Below, piece after piece: positions 46,485 through 59,200 of a DNA stretch of 64,000 bases. Source of the stretch: Allomyces arbusculus (taxonomy: Eukaryota; Blastocladiomycota; Blastocladiomycetes; Blastocladiales; Blastocladiaceae); NCBI GenBank assembly GCA_027604705.1, contig JADHYV010000023.1, positions 268,186 through 332,185 on the forward strand, read 5' to 3'. The notes below the pieces were generated by a model. The model saw only the letters and a program-made list of their open reading frames with translations, did not search any database and was not told the origin of the DNA. The position numbers and the translations under genes were made by a program. Positions within the stretch are counted from its first letter, which is position 1; the number at the start of each line of letters is the position of its first letter.

Positions 46485-47946
46485 ACGCGGCAGGGCGCAC
46501 TGGGACAGAACGGGAGATGACTTTTGAGTGGGGAGGTGGGCCGGGTGTGTGTGGGTCGGTCTGGAGATGCGCGTGCGTGCGCGTGCTCGCGGCCCACGAT
46601 CTCGACCGCGACTGGAAGGGGAGGGGAGGGTCCGCACTGAGCCCATTATGGTTTCGTAAAATGTCGTTTGCTGTTTTGAGGCTTGCCAGGGTTGAGGAGT
46701 ACATAAAGATGCGACAGGCGAGCACAGCTGCTGTCTCTGTCACCTTGTTGTTCATGGCAGAGATGAACACCAGCTCGCATGCCTGGTTGATGACGAGCGA
46801 GGGCCGACCCAGATTTGATGACAACGCGAGTTTCTGAGTTCATGGGAGTGGAGAAGCGCTGAGCGTGTTGCATTGATTTGCAAAACGACATGCACAAGAG
46901 CATTCACAAACACTGGCGGAATGGGGGGGCCAGATGTGAGAACAGAGGACATTCGAGGTGTTGAAATGAACGCACAGCTTCCCCAACAATTGAAACATCG
47001 GCGAACTAGTTTATCGCCCAAAGTGCCGCATCCGTCCAAAATGCACGCCAATGCCATAAAGTCGCGAGGATAGAGTAGACTACTGGCGAGAATTGACGAT
47101 CTATTCCTAAATCAATAGTAACAATTGGCTAGGACGGATGTTACCGCTTGCTTCACGCACGGGAAACAGGAGGCTCAAACCGTTTTTTTCGCCGCGCGTG
47201 TGGTCCCGGAACACTGTCCTGATTGGAGGAGAATGAGCTCGCCCCATCTCATTGCTGCCTGAGTCTTTTCAATACTCTTGGGCATTCTCTTTTTTCCGCG
47301 CTTGTTATATGCACTTGCCTCGATGTAGCGCTTCATGGGCACCTGATTCAGCTGAATCGCAGTGAACCAGGCAATGAAGTATCTTAGCGGTCGCGGTCCT
47401 CAAGCGACAGTGGATCAATGTCATGTTGTGGGTGACAAGTGGGCGAAAATGGCTCGTCAAAACAACGTTGAGCAACGGAACTGCACTGGCGCCCACATTG
47501 ACGCAAAAGCAACAGCCTTTACTCGATAGCTTGTATTTCTTGAGGCCGTGTTCTTTTCGGGCACGGTTTATTTGTCGACTGAAAATTCACGAGAATCCTT
47601 GGGATGCCAGTTAACATTTTGTGCGTTTTAAGCACACCGCTCTTCCGACTCACGGAGAGACACCACGTGCGATAGCTTGCATTTGAATATAATTCATCTT
47701 GCCTACCCCCAGCATTTCTTTTTTTGTGGTGTGGTGGGCATGCACTGCCGTTGCAATGCTAAAGTCGCAACATTCGAAGCCATGGTGAGACTTAAATGTT
47801 GAAGCTCACAATGCAATCACGAGAGTTTGACTCATTTCTCGTTGTCGACTCCCTGATGCAAGGATCAACTGGACCGGTCCTTGGGATCGTGCTGCAACTT
47901 AGCCAAACCCGCCTGGACACCAACAACCTCATGCGGCGCGACGGAT
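46485..47946. other. AT-richer gene-free interval
   Basis: About 1.45 kb with no supported gene. From about 46850 to 47800 the base composition drops to roughly half GC against clearly GC-rich neighbours, and stop codons are frequent in all frames. No terminal repeats or transposase-like frame were found. Confidence 0.5.
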
Positions 47947-49564
47947 ATGCCTCCGAAGCGCCGGCATGACGACGACCAAGAGGATGTAACAGCTGGTCTA
48001 CTCCGCGACCTCGCCAAAAACAGTGCTGAACTGCAGGCACTCGCTCAAGAGGACCAAGTATGCGATCATGATCAGCAAACACGGGCGCTCACAGCGGATG
48101 CGATGCGTCCGCGGGTGGTGGGGGAGAGCTTTAACCGCAAGCTCGGACGCTGACCGTCAGTCGGCATCTTCTCGTGCAGGACTTGGATGCCGAGATCCAA
48201 GAGCTCGCGCAGCTCTCGAAAGTGCTTGCCGAGCTCGATGCTTTGCGCGACAATGATCCCACCAAGGTCAATTCCAAGGATACCGCGCCGCCCGTCACGA
48301 TTCAGCTCGATCCACTCCTGCTGCCCGTACCCGCGCGCGGTCGTCACGCCGTTGCACCCTACGTCCAGTGCACAGCCAGCGTTGCGCGCGACGCGGCTCT
48401 CACACACCTCATGCGCACGTTTGAGGGCTCGGCAAAACACGTCGCACGTATGTTGTCACGACTTGGATGTGGGCGTGGAAACCCAAGGCTGATCGATTGC
48501 GTTCCGTTAGTGGTCGTGATGATGGAGCGCGCACACCCGCCCGAGGAGCAACGGTGGGTTCAGTGGCACCACCTGCCGTTGGACATGAGCATCGTGCAGG
48601 CATCAGCTGCAAGTGCAGCAGGCCCTGGTCGCGACGGTGTTGCAAGCGAGGCTCCTGGGCCGCCAGTTTGGTACGCTTCGGTCCGACCGTGACGCCCATT
48701 TTCCATCATTCCTCGCGAGCTTACTTTTCCGCTTGGCTGATAGGACATGGGACGTGCCCATCCAACCGTCCGTGACCCCATTCCCGATCATCGTCTCGGC
48801 CGCGCTCGCCTACCTGCTGCCATTTTCCGGACAGCTCGTCTACTTGCCCGTGCCCGACACGCGCCGCACGCTCGACATTCTGCACTACGCGAGCCCGCAG
48901 CCCGTGCGCGCGTTAAACCCGACCGGCGAATCGCCCCTGTCGGCGGCCGACCTGATGGCCGAGTACCTCAAAGTCCGTCGCATCGCACATTGCCCACTCG
49001 ATCCATCTGCGCCACTCATGCTCAATTCTCATGTAGCACATACCGCCATCCGCACCGCACCCCACACCCCGCCACCCTCCACCGCCGGCGCCCAGCCCAC
49101 CGGTCCTCGAATCGGTCGTGACCCTAACGGCGCGAGTCGCCGTCGTTCCACGACTCCTCGCGATCCTCCTCGGGGACGGTGCCGCACCCGTGTCGACACT
49201 CGTCGCATCGACCACGGCCACAATGTACCTCCCGCTGGCGCATGACTCGCCGCGCGTCGACCTGGCCGTGACTGCCGTCGGTGACACGAGGCTCACGATT
49301 TCTGTGCGTACGACCGCGCAAGCCATGTGGCACGTCAAGGCCGCGCTGGTCGAGCGACTTCTAGCGTTCCGCTCCGCTCCCATGCCCAAAGTGGCCGTCT
49401 CCGACGCGGACCGGACGGTCCTGGCGGCCGAGGTGGGGCTCGCGCAGTCGGTCACCGATTGGGTCGCGGCCGTGGAGTTGGTAGAGGATGTGATCGGCGC
49501 GATTCCGGGGCCGTTTGTATTTGATGAAGTGGGTGAAATGGGCGAGGCAATGGATGCAACGTGA
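47947..49564 (+). CDS. Uncharacterised protein with N-terminal coiled coil
   Basis: Five-exon model; introns 48058-48179, 48448-48510, 48558-48606 (49 bp, least certain) and 48973-49036; 439 aa. I do not recognise the family. The first 85 residues are a charged coiled coil: 'LLRDLAKNSAELQALAQEDQ' joins 'DLDAEIQELAQLSKVLAELD'. Then come 'QVQQALVATVLQARLLGRQF', a hydrophobic segment 'PIIVSAALAYLLPFSGQLVY', and a C-terminal domain of alternating strands and helices ('RLTISVRTTAQAMWHVKAAL', 'IPGPFVFDEVGEM'). Overall architecture, an N-terminal coil followed by a compact C-terminal domain, is reminiscent of kinetochore or tethering subunits, but that is speculation. The gene converges on the SLC25 carrier with 120 bp between stops. 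Confidence 0.55.
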
Positions 49565-49684
49565 TTTGCGATTCGTTGCTGACTTCGACAAGAATGCGCG
49601 TCAACGACTCAGTGAAAAACAACGCCAGCACTCAAACACAGTGGTCACAAAACTGTGGTCATTGTTGCAAGAACTGCGTCCTAT

Positions 49685-51377
49685 TCACACTTCCTCGGCC
49701 GCTCCAGCGGTGGAGTGTCGGACCGTGCCGAAAAAGTACTTCCCGTATTCCTACGTCCCCGCACACCGCACCGTCAGTATCCGCCCTCCCATCTCTCCAC
49801 CAAAGCATGCGTACATAGGTACTGATCATAATCGCGCACGCCGGCGCGACCTTGGCGACCCTTGGCACGATCCCCGCAAACAAAGCGCGCGGTCCCTCCA
49901 CTTTCGCAATCTCGCGCAGCTGCCACCAGACCGAAGGCCGCGCCGGATGGTGCTGCCGATGCGTATGGGGCGCGTGCGCGAGTTGCCGCCGCGTCTTGGC
50001 CACATCAAATGGGGTGGTCACGATCGCCGCGATCATGCCGGACGTGGCCCCGGCGAAAAAGGACGGCACGAGCGGCGAGTCGGACGCGGGGAGGAGCGCC
50101 GTGTATCGCGCCTTAAATGACTCGTAGTTGTACCAGTAGAGTGCAGAGAAAGGCACGTCGCGCCAGAGGGTCGCGGAAAGACCGCGCCATAGGTATCGTG
50201 CGCCGTATTGGCGCGTCTGGCCGCGGATCTGGTGCAGGATGCCTAGATGGAGGAGAGGCGAGTCGGGGTGAGCGAGAACGAGAGCGAGAGCGTGGCGCGT
50301 TTTTGAGAAAATCGCGCAAGCGTACGTTGGATTGATGCCTGTGCCGCGTGATTGCCCTGCATCCGTGTCCGGACGAGTTCCAATGGCGAAATGACGGCCA
50401 CCGCAACCGCTACAAGCGCACGAACACCAAATTGTCAACCATGATCAAGTATCGATGACCACAAAAAAACAGGCGACAACGTACTCCTCGCAAACCCACC
50501 AGCGAACAATGCCGCTGATCCTTCACTTGCCAGCTGGTTGTCGGCGACCACAGCGCGCAACCAGTCATATCCCATGAAGTAAATCACGTTGGCGGGCAGC
50601 GACATGATCCTAGAGGTGAGTGAGCACACCGTTCCTATCCATTACAACTCTCAAGTCCGCAAACCAGACGTACAATGTTGGCGCAAGCCCTCGCCACAGC
50701 GCCGACGCACCCTCGGCACGCGCAATGTGAACCATCGCGTCCTATCCACCTCTCGCGTTAGTCTCCACCGCCTCACATCTCAACCCAAATCGGCGGAGAC
50801 AAGAAAGTACCAGAGTCCCACGATGAGCCGGCCCCGCCGCCTCCACTGTCGCCGCTGCCGCCGATACCGCCGGCGCGTGCAATCCGCGCGGATGCACGCG
50901 CGAATGGCACGGTCCCGCCGCACACGGGTGTGCGCGCACCGATCCCGAGAAAAACACTTCCCGGCAGCACGCTGTGATGGCGAGATGGCTCGGTCCGGGC
51001 TGCGGTTGCGGCGGACGCATGCGCGCGACGGCTGCAAGCCAGATACGCCGCAGTGCCATGGGCGGATGGTGTGCTATCCGTGGGCCCATGACGGTGGCCG
51101 AACCAGGGGATGCTTGAGTTGCGGCCTGCATGCGCGTCTTGACCACGTCGAGCGGCGTGACGAGGAGGGAGGTCAAGAGCGAGCCGGCGAGCGCCGAGAC
51201 GAGGCGTTCCGCGGGTCTAAGCGTGTATTCGCTGGGTTCTGGCTCGGGCGGCGTGGGTGATGGAGCATGGCTGCGGCCGACGGGTGAGCTTGGCGCTGAT
51301 GCCGCTGATGCGTGACCGGGTGGAGAGAACGTGTTGGTCGTGCTCGGTGCCGCGCTTGATGCTGCTGTCGCGGTCAT
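49685..51377 (-). CDS. MTM1: Mitochondrial carrier, SLC25A39/40 (Mtm1) type
   Basis: Six exons; introns 50742-50810, 50610-50673, 50410-50484, 50243-50325 and 49751-49814; 445 aa. Three carrier repeats: 'LVTPLDVVKTRMQ', 'VISPLELVRTRMQ' and 'VTTPFDVAKTRRQ' are the P-x-(D/E)-x-(V/A)-(K/R)-x-(K/R/Q) signatures. Subfamily markers of SLC25A39/40 are 'GTLDAMVHIARAEG', 'LWRGLAPTLIMSLPANVIYF', 'LWRDVPFSALYWYNYE' and 'VAPACAIMISTYEYGKYFFG'. Animal members import glutathione into mitochondria and yeast Mtm1 affects manganese/Fe-S handling. The first matrix loop is expanded to about 100 residues and holds four Cys within 21 residues ('CCREVFF...HPCAAGPC'). The start was chosen at 51377; an in-frame Met at 51479 is possible. 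Confidence 0.92.
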
Positions 51378-51792
51378 GGTGCTGCCAGATTTTAATCTTG
51401 GCCCGCGTCGCTGGAGCCTGGAGATGCTTGACGTCCACGACTCGAAAGAGAGGCGCACGACGGGATTCGGCTGCCTCAAGTCGCGAACAGCGTGGTTGGT
51501 CGGTCGTTGCTGGAGAAGGTGGTGGACTGCGTCCTTTATTGATCGCTGTCGATGGCGCTTGCTTGATCAGCGTGCTCCAACATCAAGCGACCGCTGCGAC
51601 CTGACCACCACGACGCACCAAGGCCGACCACAAAAACAAACAAACAGCCAAAAAAAATAACGCAAACGTGCACTGTATGTATATAACTTCCACTCTCCAA
51701 TGCATTCCAAGACAGACAAAACTGCGGCTGGCCGTGCGTGCCCACGCGCGCTAACCGCCAACCACCAACCAAAGCAATCAAACCCCGACTTT
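51378..51792. other. Spacer, carrier promoter and TRIM37-like 3' end
   Basis: About 415 bp between the carrier start and the stop of the upstream TRIM37-like gene, both on minus. A-rich/T-poor at 51600-51660 on plus. No gene seen. Confidence 0.4.
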
Positions 51793-54700
51793 CTACACAA
51801 CCGGCGCCGTCGCCGCTGCACCCGCATTCGACCCCGTCCCTGCCGCTGCCGGCGCGCCACGCATACTCGCGGCCGACCCACCCGTCGCGCTCGTCTTGAC
51901 GCGTGGCATGACCGCCGTACCCCCCGTGGCCTGCGTCGCCACCACCGGGACCGCAGCAGCAGTCACCAGGGGCGACGACGCGCGCGCCGAGACCCCCTCC
52001 TCCGTATCCGACAGCGAAGCGTCCGGGATTGTCAACCCGGCAGCCGCCACGATCACGCGCGGCGACGCTGGAGCGGGCGGTGCCTGTGCGTACCTCCCCG
52101 TCGAGTGCCGCGGGACCGGGGCAAGCGGCGGCGGCAGCCGCGCGGCCTCGCGGTCGCGCACGACCGACGCAGTGTCACTTCCCGACGAGGCCGAGAGGGT
52201 GGTCGCGGTGGGCGGGGCGCGGACGACGCGGGCCAGGGTGGCCGTATCGTCGGAGCCCGACGCGATCGAGTCGGAGTCGCTGTCATTGCCGTCATCGTCG
52301 TCGTCGTCATCGAGGTCTGACGCGCCGCTGTGGTCGTCCTGCGCCTCAAGCTCGAGCGTGTTGAACACGGCCGACAGCGGGCGGAACCGCGCGTGCGTGG
52401 CCGACACCGACGAATCCGTCGTCGTGCGCGTGCGCACCTTCGGCGACGTCGAAAGCGTCCACGACGGCGACCGCGTCCGCCCTGTCGCGGCCGTCGTCAC
52501 GGCGGTGGGCGACGCGGACGGCGCGGGCCACGACTTGGTCTTGACGTGCGCGCCGGTGACACTGCGCGCACTGTTCCGCGTGCCGCTGCCCACTTCGACG
52601 ACGCTCGCGGCCTTGGCGAGCGGCGCCGTCGCGCGGCGCGACGCGACCCCCGCGCCCCCCTCGGCCGTCGCGGACCGCACACGGAGTCCCGGGGACGGTG
52701 GCGCGCTCATCGACCCACCAGTCCCTGTCTTATTCGCGACCACTTTGGGCGCCGTCGCGATCGCGAGCCGGGCGACGCGCGGCGACACGGCCACGGGCTT
52801 ACTCGCCGCCGCGGCCGCGGCCGCGGTCGCATTGGCGGCCGCATTCGCCTGGCGCAGACTCGCGACTTCAGCCTGGAGTGCAGCGACTTGCCGGTCGAGC
52901 AGCGCGCACTGGTGCGCGTAAGACGGCGCGCGCACAGCAAATCGCAAGTGCAGCGTGTCGTTATCGGTGAGGTAGGCGCCGTCGCGCAAGTGAGCGAGGG
53001 GCACCAGCTCCGAACAGCCCCAGCACTCGCCGCGCGCAAAGGTGGTCGCGAGTTCGCGACTCGCGCCTTCGACGAGCGGAACGGAGCTGCGCGTGGTGTT
53101 GCCGGGGGAGGTGGTGGTGAAGTCGGTGTCGAGATCGGCCTTGGACGAGATACCCACCGTGGAAGCGGCAGCGGCGGCGGCTTTGACATTCGTGGCGTGT
53201 GCGGTCGCGGGCACCATGACGGCAAGCTTGAACTGTACGTCCGCGCTGGCCCCCGCGGGCAAGCCATCCACGAGCTCGACAAACACCGACAGCGACTCGC
53301 CGCGCGCGGCGCCATTGCCCGTCGGGTAGACTTTCAGCCGCCACGAGAGCGCGTTGGCCATGAACGCGGCCGAGTAAAACACTTGGCCCGTCTGCGCGTA
53401 GGTCGAAAACGCGTGCAACGGCACGTCCACGGCCGTGTAGGCCGGGACCAAAGGCGAGACGAGCGCCGGCACGTCGGGCGTGGCACCCGCTAGCGCGTCG
53501 GCGGGAACGGCGGCGCCGAGAAACGCGTGTTCGGCGTCGTGCAGCTGCGCAACGAGCCGGTCGGCCTGCGCGATCAGGGCGGCGCGCGAGGATGAGGACG
53601 CGGCGGCGCGGACGGCGGCGGAAGTGTCAGCAAGGTGCTGTGCGTGCTCTTCGTAGACGGATTTCTCGTCTGTAATTGCAAGGTGGGGGCAGGGTCAGGA
53701 ACATGCGACGTGCAACGACGCGCTTAAGGAACACGTACGGAACAGCCGCATCATCTGGTCGTGCACTTGAGCCTCGACGTCGTGCAGAGCCTGCGCGAGC
53801 ACGACTTGCAAGTCTTCCTCCATCTAGAAACGCACATCCCCCGGTCAGCCTTGCCCGCCATCCACCGCCCACCTACGCAAAATCTGCACGCGTACCTTAC
53901 GCTGCGCGTCCCGCAACCCCGCCATCTTCTCGGCGACTTGCTCAGCCGCGACCTTCTGCCGTCCAATCTCCGCATCCAATCGATCGGCCTCGGCCATGAC
54001 CCGGTCCCGGTGCGCGACATACACTTTTTCCAAATGCTGGAATGCGTGACCACGATGCCGTTCATCAAACATGGCGCAATCCGAGCAAATCGCGTCGCTG
54101 CACGTCACGCAGTAATAATGCAACGGCGCGTGGTGCGCGCTGCACACATCCACGCTCTCGACCGCATTTGGCGCCTCGATCATTTCCTTCAACTGCTGCT
54201 GCAAGTCATCGACAAACCGGCACTGCACGAGCTGCGAGACGAACAGGTGAGTCCGACAATGCGGGCACTCGCGCTTCTGCTCGGTGATCCATTTCTTGAG
54301 ACAGCCTTCGCACGCCATTTTGGAACAGTTTGGGCACATGACGGCCTTGTTCAGTTGCCCGAGACAGATGAAGCACCGCAGCAGGTCTTCGACGGCGGCG
54401 GCGGAAACACCGGCCGCGGCGGTCGGGCGCGTCCACGGCTTGGTGACGTCGCCGCCCTTGCCCTCGTCCTTGCCGATCACGGGCTTAACGGCATCCGGCG
54501 CATCGAGCGCCGAAGTACTTTGCGCGCGCGCGCGCGCCGCGGTCATGGGCATCGGGTCGTCGGTCGCGCGGAACCCGAGGGCCGACGGACCGCCAGAGGA
54601 CGACGCCGACGACAACGGCACCGTGCGCGGGTCGGGCACGACCGACATGGATTTTGGGCGCGGCGCGTGCGACACGGCCGACCGCACGCGCGGCCCCACC

Positions 54701-55845
54701 GTGGGCCCGGCACCTGCTGCTGCAGCTGCTGCAGCCGCGGGCGCTGCCCACGAATGCCGCGCCGTCGGAGACGCCAGCGCCTGGGCGCCCGACGCGGACG
54801 CCGACGAACTGCCCGTCGCGTGCGTGCGCACCGGGTCTGCCGGACGCGCAGCAATGGCCGCGGCGAGCGTCGACCGCAGCCGGACGGCGGGGCGCTGCTG
54901 CTGCGTGGTGGTGTCGGCCAGCGGCTCGTACTCGGGCAACGTGTCGGTCGACGGCGTGAGCAAGTCCGGAACGGGTACGGCGGCGGGCAATTGGCCGGGG
55001 GACGCGCGGCCCGTGGCGTTGCCGGGCGCCGGTAAGTGGTCGGCCATAACGGACGAGACGTAATCGAGTTCGCGGCGCAGCTGGCGCATCATGTCAACGA
55101 CGTCTCGCGCGCGCGCGTCGGTCGGTTGCGCTGCCGCTGCCGTTGTGGTGGCGAGAGCGGCGGGTGCTTGCTCGTGCTGGTGGTGGTGGCGATGGTGGTG
55201 GTGGTGCTGGTGGCGGTGCGCGTGCGCGGCAGACTCGACGCGGGCCTCGACGTCGTCGTCGCTCGACAAGGCCGGGGAAACGGCGCGCGCGACGGCATTG
55301 GCAGCCGAGGCGCCGCGGTAGACGTTGCCCGGGACGGTGTTCCGCGGACCCGACACCGGCACCTCGAGGTCGCTGTCCCCACCCTCCTCGTCGCTCGAGT
55401 ACGCGAGCGCCGGGTGCAGGACCACCGCCTCGAGCACGCCGTCCTCGTCCTCGCGCACGAGCACATCGCGCGTCATCCCGCTGGGGGTGTAGGGCTGGGC
55501 CGACCGCATCATTGCGAGCGTCAAGTCGGACCCGGAAGCCGACGACGAGTCCGACAAGTCATCCCCGCCATCGTGGTCATCGTAATGGTTGAGCGCGTCG
55601 TGGAGATCTTCGTCGTCATCGTCGTTCAGGCGGTCGACCTGCGCGCGCAGCCGCGCGTCGTGGTCGCGCAGCCAGGCGGCGAGCCGGTCGTGCATGGTGG
55701 CGTCGTACGGGGGTGGGGGCGCGCGGGGAGTCGTGGTGGCCGAAGCGGAGGCAGCGGCGGCCATGGCCGCGGGGAGAGCGTCGACCGGCGCGGGCACGAC
55801 GCGCGGCGCGTCGCGAGGGTCACGGGCGGGCGGCGGGCGCGGCAT
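51793..55845 (-). CDS. TRIM37: TRIM37-type RING/B-box/coiled-coil/MATH E3 ubiquitin ligase
   Basis: Three exons; introns 53824-53895 and 53670-53738; 1303 aa. Residues 1-485 are a low-complexity extension rich in Asp, Ser and Ala, with a His-rich block (about 55165-55225). The RING starts at about residue 491: 'RCFICLGQLNKAVMCPNCSK', 'KKWITEQKRECPHCRTHLFV'; human TRIM37 has 'CPHCSK' and 'LTEQRAQCPHCRAPL' in register. A B-box follows ('CSAHHAPLHYYCVTCSDAIC', 'CAMFDERHRGHAFQHLEKVY'), then a coiled coil completed over the two introns. The MATH domain, from about residue 750, has 'LSWRLKVYPTGNGAARGESL' and 'RGECWGCSELVPL' (human 'CWRLKVYPDGNG', 'VGECWGYNRF'). Human TRIM37 is a centrosomal/peroxisomal ligase that restrains PLK4-centred assemblies. 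Unusual: the N-terminal extension. Confidence 0.88.
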
Positions 55846-56239
55846 TCGATGGGCGGGGTGGGTGTGCTTGCGCGTCGTCGGGTGGTCGGTTAGTCGGTTG
55901 GTTGGGGTCGCGGGTGGTCGCGCAAGTGTAATGGAGCTCGCGAGCCTTGTGAGCCTGGAGGAGACTGTGGGCGGCCGTCGGCACGCGCGCGCTGGAGAAT
56001 GCAGCAAGTCTTGCTGCGTGCGCGCAGGTCGGCCGAGCGTGTGCGGGGTCGTCAATGGACCGTGTCGCTGCCAGCAGCGGGAGCGCGGAGAGGCCGTGCA
56101 TCGCCGCCTTGGGCAGCACTCGTGGGGCCGTGCACAGTGGTGGCGGTGGTGGCGCACGCGGCCGAGGAAGCGCGCGGCCAACGAAGCGCGTCCTGGCCGT
56201 TACGTAAGTATGGTAATCAATCCATGGTGTATTCAAACC
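55846..56239. other. Spacer, TRIM37-like promoter and KCS1 3' end
   Basis: About 390 bp between two minus-strand genes. A frame in phase with the TRIM37-like gene stays open upstream of its chosen Met to 56181, but the sequence is Arg/Thr/His-rich with no similarity. Confidence 0.4.
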
Positions 56240-59200
56240 TCATCGCCGCTCCACGGCAGACGACCCGGCAATGTGGCCCGTCGCCGTCGCCGTCGCCGTC
56301 GCCAACCTCGGCTCGGCACTCGCCGGCCGTGCGCACGCCCCTCCTCCACCCGATCCCGCCGCACTCGCGGTCGCCCACGGCACCGCCGCACCACCCCCCG
56401 CGACCGAATCCTCAAACAGCCCCTGCTCGACATGCCAATCTAACACGGCCAGCCGCCTCGGCACGTCGGCCCTGGGCACGTGTCCGTCTCCAAACACGTC
56501 GCGGATCAGCGCGAGCCCCCTTGCCAGATTGCGCAGCCCGAGCAAGTACCCCTGGTCGGGTCCGCTCGTCGTCGGCGGGAACGGCACCGTCGCGCCCGAC
56601 GCGACACTCGCGGCCACGCCCACGGGCGGCGGGGCGAGATGCGCGGCGAGTGGGAGCAATGGCGGCGTCGATCGCGGCGGGGTCGACGGCGCGGACGCGG
56701 ACCGCGATGACCGCGCGCTCGGGTTACTCGCGGCCTGCGTGGCAGCTGCTGCCTTGGCCGCGACGCGCAATGTCTGTCCGTCGGTCACGCAATTCGCGAA
56801 ATCGATGATGCGCACGTCGCAATAGTCCCAGGGGGTTGCGCTGGCCGCGCGCGACCGCGACCGCGCGGCCGATGTCACGGTGGGACCGGTCCCACGACGT
56901 GCGCTCGACCGCGACTTGCGCGCGGCGGTCCGCGTGCGGCGTCGCCGTGGTGGGCCCGCGGTGTGCGCCGACTCGGGCTCCGAATCGTCCGACTCGTCCT
57001 CGTCCGCTTGGTCCACATCATCGTCTTCTCCGCCCGACACCGACGACGACTCTGAACTCGTCACGACTACCGGCTCGACGGCGCCGCCATCATACAGCAA
57101 CAGCAACGAGCTCGCATAGAACCGGAATTGGTCCAATTCCGCGACGACCGCGGCCAACCGCTGCACCTTCTGCAAGATCGCGGGAATGCACGCGGTCCGG
57201 ACCGTGACCCCGTCGTCCAAAAAGCCCACGAGCGCGCGCAACAGTGCCGCCGGTCCCAGAGTCCTTCCAAAGTACTTGTCCTGGTACATGTAGGACCGCG
57301 CATCGCGCTTGTAGACCTGCATCCCGCAAATGCGCACGCCCAGGCGCTTGGACGTGGTCGCCGCACACTTGCGCTCCTGCGACCGCCGTTTGGCCTCGGT
57401 CGCCCAGACGCCGTGCTGCCTTGTGCCCATTTTCAGGTCGAGAATGCACGGGTGCGTCAGATGCGCCGTGAGATCTTCGAGCACAATGAACTGCTGGTTC
57501 ATCACGGCCATACCCGGGACCGGGGCAGGTGGCGGGAGTGGCGCGACCGGTGCGGGCGCCGGCACCGGTGCGGCCGCGGCAGCGCTCAGCACGCTCGTCG
57601 ACGCCGGCATCGACTGCGACAGGAGCGACGGGCCCGAGACGGTACGGGTTTTACCCGTCGGCACTTTCATGTCCGGCGAGAACGTGAGCGGCGCGACGGC
57701 CGCCGGTGCTGCGAGGCCCGCCGTCGTGGGAGTCGTCGGCTCGGCCAGGGCCGCAAACAAACTGCCCGCCGAACTTGCCGCGAGCGGCGCGGACGTGCGC
57801 CTCGACCTCCCTGACGAATTCCAGGCCTCTACTCCCGGCGACGACGGCGACGCCGGATTCGTGCGGTGATACTGCGCGGCATTACTCACGGCCGATGTGG
57901 GCGGCGGCGTCGTCAACAACGGCGCGAGCGCGGCATTGGCCAGGGCCGTATCGATCGCGGCAAGCGATGCCGGCCCGCCTGCCGTCGAGGACGCGTAGGA
58001 CGAGTTCCCAGCCGAGGTCAGGCTCGCAACACTCCCTCCAGTAGAGCCAAACTCGGCGGCGCCCGAGGTCGTCGGGGTCATGCTGGCCGACGCAGCGGAC
58101 GCGAGCGACGCCGACGCCGATGCGCGCAGTTGCGACGACATTTTGGTGAAGCAATGCAGTGCCCACGGGTTCGACATGACGCGCGGCGGAGCGCGTGCCG
58201 GCGCCATGGTTGCCGCTGGGGTCGTGGGGGCCGCGGTCGGCACATCGAAGATGTCGGCAATCGACGTGGCCGATTCGGAAATGGGCGCGACGCGCACGGG
58301 TACCGGCGCGGCAGCGGCCGCGGTGGTAGTTGTTGGCAGTGAGGATGTCGAGTAGGCCGCCGCGAGCGGCGGCGGGCTCACGACCCCTGTGGCATTGGGC
58401 GTGGCCGGGGGAGCGTAACTGAGTGAACTGCGTGGGCCCAATGGGTCTCTCGCGGGCCGCGAAATGCGGGTGGGCGACGCCGACGTCGATGCTGACCGGC
58501 GATGACTCGTACGCGACTTTCGACGAATCTCTCTCGTGGCCGCCGCATCCAGCAACGCCGGCGCGATCAGCGGCTCCGGCGGCGGAATCGCAGCGGCTGC
58601 CGCGGCCCGCGGCGACGCCGACGCGTCCGACTCGAGTTCCGACACGGACGACGTTGGGGAAACCGCCGAGTACTCGGGCGCATTGGGTTCCGTGCCCGTG
58701 AGGGAATCGAGATCGTCGTCGTCCGACTGCAGGTACGGCACGGCCGTGTCATCGTCGCTCGCGATGTGCGCAGCGGTGGAGGCCGAGTCGACGGACGTGC
58801 GCGCGAGCGCGGCGGCGAGCGGCGAGGCCGTGGGCGCTGGGGAAAAGGCAAGCCCGATCCCGTTGGTCGCGTCGGCCGCCGCAACGGCCGCAAGGCCCGG
58901 GACGGGACGCGGGACGGCGAGCGCACCTGGTGGAGGAGGTGGTGGGATCGCGTCGTCTTCAGGTGGTGGGAACACGGCGGGGGTCGGTGACGGTGGGTGC
59001 GGGAGCAATAGCGGCGTGCTCGGCACCCGAACAGGCATCGGCGGGGTGGGTACTCGCACGGACGCTGGCGGCGGTTGGTCAACGACGGTAGTGGATGCGT
59101 TCGAGGGCGGATCCGCTGAGGGTGCCGGACCAACCTCGTTCGCGACGGGCTCCTCAGCCATTGCGGCTGAAAGCGACACGTTGATGACGCCGTAGTACGC

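Noticed and set aside
46850-47800. Transposable element in the AT-rich island
   Set aside because: No terminal inverted or long direct repeats, target duplications or transposase/reverse-transcriptase motifs were seen.
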